Assembly (NCBI GenBank): GCA_005223375.1
Contig: RXOD01005945.1
Coordinates: 1 to 11,868, forward strand
Direction: 5' to 3'
Source: Amoebophrya sp. AT5.2
Lineage: Eukaryota; Sar; Dinophyceae; Syndiniales; Amoebophryaceae
Length of the DNA: 11,868 bases
The notes beneath the pieces are model-generated. The model ran no database searches and was not told the origin of the DNA. It saw nothing but the letters and a program-made list of their open reading frames with translations. Both the position numbers and the translations under genes were made by a program. Shown here piece after piece: positions 7,801-11,868 of the stretch. Position 1 is the stretch's first letter, and each line of letters starts with the position of its first letter.

Positions 7801-10800
7801 CCCAATCCGCCGATCTACTACCCGGGGCTGCACCTCGACCCGGGGCTGCAGCGGGAGGAACGGGCGTACACGGACGTGGTCCCCTTCTCCTTCGTCGCGG
7901 GGCAGCTGGTGTACGTGCCCGCGCCCTGGATCCCCTCCGTGGTGCGGCCGCGCAGGTTCCGCATCGAACCCAGCTTCGAGCAGGTGGGCGCGCGCTTCCT
8001 GGTGTTCGACCCGGTCCTGGGGGCCATCGGGGGCAAGTCGCGGGAAGACATCCACGACGTGCTGCCCTGCACCCGGTTCACGGTGTTCGCAGAGTACGGC
8101 TTTACGGAGGTGACGGCGCAAATCGACCTTGAGATCGAGCCGCAGCCGCCGCCGACGGACCTGCAACTACGGCAGGCGGACAGCGAGGGCCAGGCGGGCA
8201 CGAGCACGCTCAGTGGGGGGACGGAGAGACTCACGAACAGCAGCTCGGTCAGCGACCTGGTGCAGGCGCCGAACGGGCAGATGGTCTCGCTCGGGACGGG
8301 TGGCGCGGTGAAGAAGCTCGTCACGTTTTCCTACCGGGTGTACCACTCCTTCGTCTGCATCCGGCCCGACCGCTGCCTGGGCTCCAAGCCGGAGAGGTAC
8401 ACGCTGGAGCCGAACGTGCTCCCGAAGGGACTGCACTTTGACGAGGTGAGCGGGTGCATTAACGGGGTACCGCACGCCTGGATGGAGGCGGCGGTGGAGT
8501 ACCGTCTGTGCGCCGTGAACCAGTGGGGCACCGCGGGGGTGCTGTTCAAGCTGGAAATTCCGCGGCCGCCGCCGCCAGGATCACTCTTCTACCTGAGCGC
8601 AATCAAGCCGCGGACCGAGGACTTGGAGACCGCGGTCGCGTTCGGGAAAACAGAGCTGGCAAAACTCGGCGCGGTGGTCGGAGGTGGGGCGGAAAATAGA
8701 AGTTCTCCAGGACCGAAAATGATGAAGGGGCCTCGTGGCGTCGGAAGTGCGGTGTCCGCGATCGCAGACGAAGATGCGGGCGACGAAAGCGAGGAGGCGA
8801 TAACGTGCGAAGAAATACCCGGGCAGGTGACGCGGAAGGCAGTTTCTGCGGCAGAGCGGCGGAAAACAAAGGAAACCGCGATGCTGCGCGAAATGGCGAA
8901 AGGCAGGCTGTGCGAGCTGGAGCCGGGGCTGTTTCTGCGCGTAATCCAGCAGCTGAACAACGAGGATGGCACCAGCACGCGGGAGAACGGATCCAGCTCC
9001 TCTGGCGAGGACACTGGGGGCGTCGCGCTGCAGTCGGGCTGTGCGTTTGCCAACATCAGGAGGACAAACAGTTCGAGCGAGCAGCCGCTAGAGTCGCCCA
9101 TCGTGCTCGGTGCGCCGGCGGCCAATTTCGGGCCGTCGTCCCTCCCGATCGTGGACATCTACTGGACCGTGAGCTGCGGCAAAACGTTCTGCTCCGAGGC
9201 GGGGTCGGTTCTCGACCAATCGCACTACAGTGTGAGCGACATCTACTTCCACCCCCTGTTCGAGCGCGATTTGTTCCCCAACAGCGACCTGCAGCGGTAC
9301 TTCGCGAAGCCCGTGCAAAAGTTCAATCCCGGTGACGGTAGTAAACCCAGTAGTGCTAGCGGAAGCAAGGCGCCAGGGGCAGCTTCATCTCGGAGCAGTG
9401 GGACGAACGCGCCGCCGCCGGCGTCCGAGTTTTTGCAGATGCTTGGGATCCACCTGGACGAAACGACGGGCGAAATGGTCGGAATCGTCCCCGAGAACCC
9501 GGGGGTTTGCGGCCTCTACTTCCTCAAGATCAGCGTCGTTTCGCGCATCCAGGACGAGATGCAGAGCGTCGCGCTCCTGAAGGTGCTGCCCGCCGAACCG
9601 CCGCACCGCGTGCAGTACTCCCTCGACCGCACGGGGGATCCCGCGGGAGCGGTTGCTGGTGCAGGAGGTGGGGCCGCTAGCAAGGGTGCCGCCGCTGCGG
9701 GAGCCGTCGGTGGCACTGGAGGGAGCAAGGCCAACACCGCTGGAGGCAGCAGAGGTGGTGGTGTTGGTGGTGAAACCGCTAGCGCCAGCTCCTTCGACGG
9801 AGCCTCGAGTACAACGACGATGAAGCGCGAGCGGCTCTCTTCGAGCAGACGCGAAGCCTCGAGGGCACAGGGCGGTGGAGCAGAAGCGGACTCCACTACA
9901 GCGGTGGACACGCTGTCCGAGGCAGCCACAAGTGCGGCTGGGCCGACGGAAGACGACCAGGCACGAGGAGCTGCCGGCGAAGACGAAGAAGACGTCGACT
10001 CTGAGTTTTGGACGTCCGACGACCAAGAAGACTTTGGGGGCGCGACCGGAGCACACGCGGCGGACGAGCTCCCGACCATCCAAAACTTCGTGTTCCCGCT
10101 TGGGGCGCGGATCCGCATAGAGTCGCCGACAGTGAACGGAACCGCGCCTGAGCGATACAGAATCCTCAGCTGCAAGCCCTACCAGGCGTCGCCGGTTGCC
10201 TCGCCGGCCGTGGACGGTAGCGATCGCTTGCTCAGTGACGACCTCTACCGAAGTTTTCTGTTCGACGACGCCCTGATGTCAACAGGCGGCGCGGAAGCTT
10301 ATTCCGACCACATCGCAAATAGGACAGGGTCGCGCGAGGGCTCCGCGGCGCTAGGTCAGCTGAAGAGCAACGCGGCGCTCGCGCTTGGCTCGCTGGCAAG
10401 TGGTGGTGGCACGACCTCTGGAGCACCAGGAGGAGGAACAACATCTAGCACCAGCGCGCTGGCGAAGATGTCCTCAACGGTGGACGTGCGCAAAGTGCGT
10501 CCCGGGTTCGTGAACGAGGACGAGATCCTCTCGGCCAACTTTGTCCGGTTCAGCTTCCGCGACGGCAGCTTTCACGGATTCGCCCTGAAGCCCTTTCCGC
10601 CGCTGCGCCTGCGTGTGCTCTGCGAGAACATCTGGGGCTTTGCCGAGACCACCATCTGCATCTCGGTGCCGGACCTGCGCGTGCCGCGGAGCCTCGCGCT
10701 TTTGCCCTGCAGTCGCTTCGAACGGACGAACCCGAAGTGGCGCGTGGTGGTGCACCAGGGCGGATCGTCAGGGCTCTCGCCCGCGCCGAGCGCCAGCGAC

Positions 10801-11868
10801 GATCCACCCGCGGCTTTGTTCGCGCCGATCGCGCGCAGGGATCCCCTCCGGCTGGAGTTCACGAGCGGAAAATTGACGAAGTTCCTCCCGACGTTGTGCT
10901 TTCCCCAGTTCCAGTTCGAGGGCTACAGCATCGGCGGAGTCCCCATGAACAGCTCGCGGGCGGAACAAGTGGAGGCCGGCCTGCAAGGCAGCAGCGCTCC
11001 GCAGGGCCCGATCAGCTCCGTGATTCCCTACCACTACGGCACGGGGCCTCGGTTCGAACCCTCCGGCTTCGCGTTGACCGATCCCCGAAGCCGAACGAAC
11101 AGAGCCGCGCAGCCGCAAAAGCTGCCGCGGGGAATCGTGTTCGACCCGGTCACGGGCGAGATCGGGGGGCTGCTTTCCGTGCCGAGCCAGAACGAGTGGA
11201 GCAGTTTGAAGCAGCGGCAGATCATGAGCGGCATCTCGGAATCCGGCGCCTCGCAGAGCCTGGTCTTCAAGTGGAACCGGAACGTGGTCAGCTGCCCGAT
11301 CGAGATCGTGATCGAGCGCGACGTGGTGCCCGAACTCAGCTACGCGAATTCGCCGCACGCCGTCAAGACCTCTGCGATGCAGGCGCTGGACGACGCTTGG
11401 GCCGAACCTCTGGACGCGGGTACGTACCTGCCGGCGAGAGCGAGCATAACGAGCTCTGGTGAAGTCGTGGCGGCGGATGGTGCCACTCCTGGAGGATCCG
11501 GAAGTGGAGGCGGAAAGCTGCTCAGTTATGTTGCGGGGGACAATCACAGTATCAACCCGGGCAGTTCATCCTCCTCCGCGCCGTATTTTCGCGTCGAGGT
11601 CGGGCGCGAGTTCTCCACGGAGCGCCCGGAGAGCAGGAACCGTCCCTTCCGGTTTCTGATCAACAAGAAGCTGCCCCCCGGGCTCCACTTCTGTCAGCTC
11701 ACCGGCGTGATCTCGGGGTGCGTGCGCGAGAAGTTTCCGAAGGAGCGCTTCTCGATTCGCTGCGACAACCACTTCGGGCACGCGACTTGCTACGTGGATC
11801 TGCACGGCGTGAAGACCGCGCCCGTCCTCCTCGGTTACCCCACAAAGAACAAGCACGCGGCCGGCGCC
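4819..11868 (+). CDS. Giant He_PIG (putative Ig) repeat protein, 3' end beyond the window
   Basis: Exons are 4819-5259 and 5506-11868; the second runs 2121 codons without a stop to the window edge, so at least 2268 residues are encoded. The start ATG 4819 (context AAATC-ATG-ACC) is the first ATG in frame, but the frame is open back to 4708 and upstream exons are possible. The protein is a chain of about twelve diverged beta-sandwich units of the He_PIG type. Their marks are LPxG[LIV] (for example LPPGLFFDD at 5164, LPLGLQFEP at 5707, LPKGLHFDE at 8419, LPPGLHF at 11671), TG-I-G (TGTISG, TGEMVG, TGVISG) and N-x-WG (NKWGAA, NMWGTA, NRWGNC, NKWGEA, NQWGTA). Such arrays usually act in surface or extracellular adhesion and structure. 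No signal peptide, transmembrane helix or enzymatic motif was seen, so the function is unknown. Confidence 0.85.
5260..5505 (+). other. Phase-0 intron of the He_PIG gene, 246 bases, GTTCTT...TTAG|G
   Basis: The donor follows CTTCCAG (codon Gln), and the acceptor GTTAG precedes GTC GAG GGC. Joining gives FPRTRFQ-VEGRNKWGAA, which restores the strand plus N-K-WG motif seen in the other units. The length is a multiple of three, but an in-frame TGA at 5284-5286 blocks read-through. The last third carries the 10-base palindrome ATAGTACTAT (5458-5467). It is the only intron I can support in over 7 kb of this gene. Confidence 0.85.
5884..6189 (+). other. In-frame low-complexity insertion in unit 3
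   Basis: About 100 residues rich in Ala, Ser, Gly and Thr separate VVCGDV from the conserved YRFDFQCG strand. Third positions are more A/T-rich than in the flanking domain. It begins close to GTGAGT (5896), a perfect consensus donor in a gene whose supported donor is not consensus. Cutting 5896-6138 (243 bases, ending AAG) would keep the frame, so this might be an optional intron. The parsimonious reading is a disordered loop. Confidence 0.55.
6922..7020 (+). other. In-frame Gly/Ala-rich insertion in unit 5
   Basis: A run of about 30 residues, nearly all Gly, Ala or Ser (GGGGAAAGGGSGGP and similar), separates the SCMPEL strand from the QARKGEIRW segment. Two further insertions in the same unit, near 7144-7220 (Pro/Gly-rich) and 7360-7420 (Ala/Ser/Lys-rich), make it more than twice the length of a compact unit. 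Confidence 0.6.
8620..9110 (+). other. Charged insertion with helical character in unit 9
   Basis: After SLFYLSAIKPRTEDLE come a Gly/Ala-rich stretch, an acidic patch (DEDAGDESEEAITCEEI) and then a basic, helix-prone segment (AERRKTKETAMLREMAKGRL, followed by CELEPGLFLRVIQQLN). A Ser/Gly-rich tail leads back to the conserved DIYWTVSCGKTFC strand at 9157. A predicted helix between beta-rich units is unlike the other, simpler insertions. Confidence 0.5.
9640..10065 (+). other. Largest low-complexity insertion (unit 10): Gly/Ala, then basic, then acidic
   Basis: About 140 residues without globular pattern. The first part is Gly/Ala repeats (AGGGAASKGAAAAGAVGG). A basic Ser/Arg patch follows (MKRERLSSSRREASRA, about 9823-9870), and then an acidic patch (GEDEEDVDSEFWTSDDQEDF, about 9976-10035). 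The folded unit resumes at ELPTIQNFVFPLG. A second insertion of Ser/Gly/Thr type follows in the same unit, at about 10285-10475. Confidence 0.6.

Larger units (their letters stand above)
4936..11838 (+). repeat. Tandem array of about twelve diverged He_PIG-like units (protein level)
   Basis: Approximate units: 1, 4936-5580; 2, 5581-5865; 3, 5866-6561; 4, 6562-6834; 5, 6835-7527; 6, 7528-7815; 7, 7816-8154; 8, 8155-8580; 9, 8581-9603; 10, 9604-10698; 11, 10699-11349; 12, 11350-11838. A thirteenth begins at the edge. Units 2, 4, 6 and 7 are compact (91-113 residues). The others are stretched to 142-365 residues by insertions. Most junctions carry a proline pair (RPLDPP, LPPEP, RPQRPP, FPPNPP, EPQPPP, PRPPPP, LPAEPP). 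Units 7, 9 and 11 lack a clear WG, and units 5, 7, 9 and 10 lack a clean LPxGL. DNA-level similarity between units is low, so the duplications are old. Confidence 0.75.

Noticed and set aside
6310..8166. Long open frames on the - strand (about 6310-7080 and 7153-8166)
   Set aside because: They lie opposite the He_PIG exon, are Arg/Pro/His-rich with no family pattern, and are explained by GC-rich codons lacking stops on the complement.
11047..11063. GGTTCGAACCC-like tRNA T-arm (B box)
   Set aside because: It lies in the coding frame of unit 11, and I saw no acceptor stem, anticodon arm or A box at suitable spacing.
10768..11547. Open frame of about 259 codons on the - strand
   Set aside because: It is antisense to units 11-12, which carry clear LPRGI, TGEIGG and LPPGL motifs on the + strand; its own product is low-complexity Arg-rich.
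1..11868. CRISPR array, insertion sequence, rRNA or phage-type system
   Set aside because: No regularly spaced direct repeats, transposase motifs or rRNA-like blocks were seen, and spliced genes with a nuclear-pore protein argue against a bacterial source.

Overview
The window looks like nuclear DNA of a protist. Two spliced protein genes lie head to tail on the + strand. Coding parts are GC-rich, introns and spacer are clearly poorer in GC, and introns are short (about 230-260 bases). The three best-supported donors start GT but lack GTRAGT (GTATTA, GTATAG, GTTCTT). Three of the four supported acceptors read AG|G. With same-strand gene order and a giant protein made of He_PIG (putative Ig) repeats, this suggests an alveolate of the dinoflagellate lineage. 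That placement is inference, because no rRNA or other marker is present.

Region 1 (1-3138) holds the 3' part of a nucleoporin gene of the Nup155/Nup170 family. The C-terminal alpha-solenoid is recognisable exon by exon from 820 to the stop at 3136-3138. Two introns (1393-1650 and 2184-2440) are placed to the base with consistent phase. A third, between about 1040 and 1280, has uncertain ends. Bases 1-819 should be mostly intron plus small upstream exons that could not be resolved.

Region 2 (3139-4393) is AT-richer spacer with no convincing gene. It should include the nucleoporin 3' UTR and the 5' flank of the next gene.

Region 3 (about 4394/4530 to the window end) holds a very large multidomain gene. 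A first exon (ATG 4819 to 5259) is joined by a phase-0 intron (5260-5505) to an exon that stays open without a stop for 2121 codons and runs off the window. The protein has about twelve successive, highly diverged He_PIG-like units, marked by LPxGL-F-D...TG-I-G and N-x-WG motifs. Many are interrupted by in-frame Gly/Ala/Ser-rich or charged insertions. Short-loop cysteine pairs recur at equivalent places, which would fit a secreted or surface protein, but no signal peptide or membrane segment is visible here. A possible upstream exon (4530-4797) in another frame carries a similar cysteine pattern.

The two genes show no functional link. One is a housekeeping nuclear-pore scaffold subunit, and the other is probably a structural or adhesive protein of unknown role.
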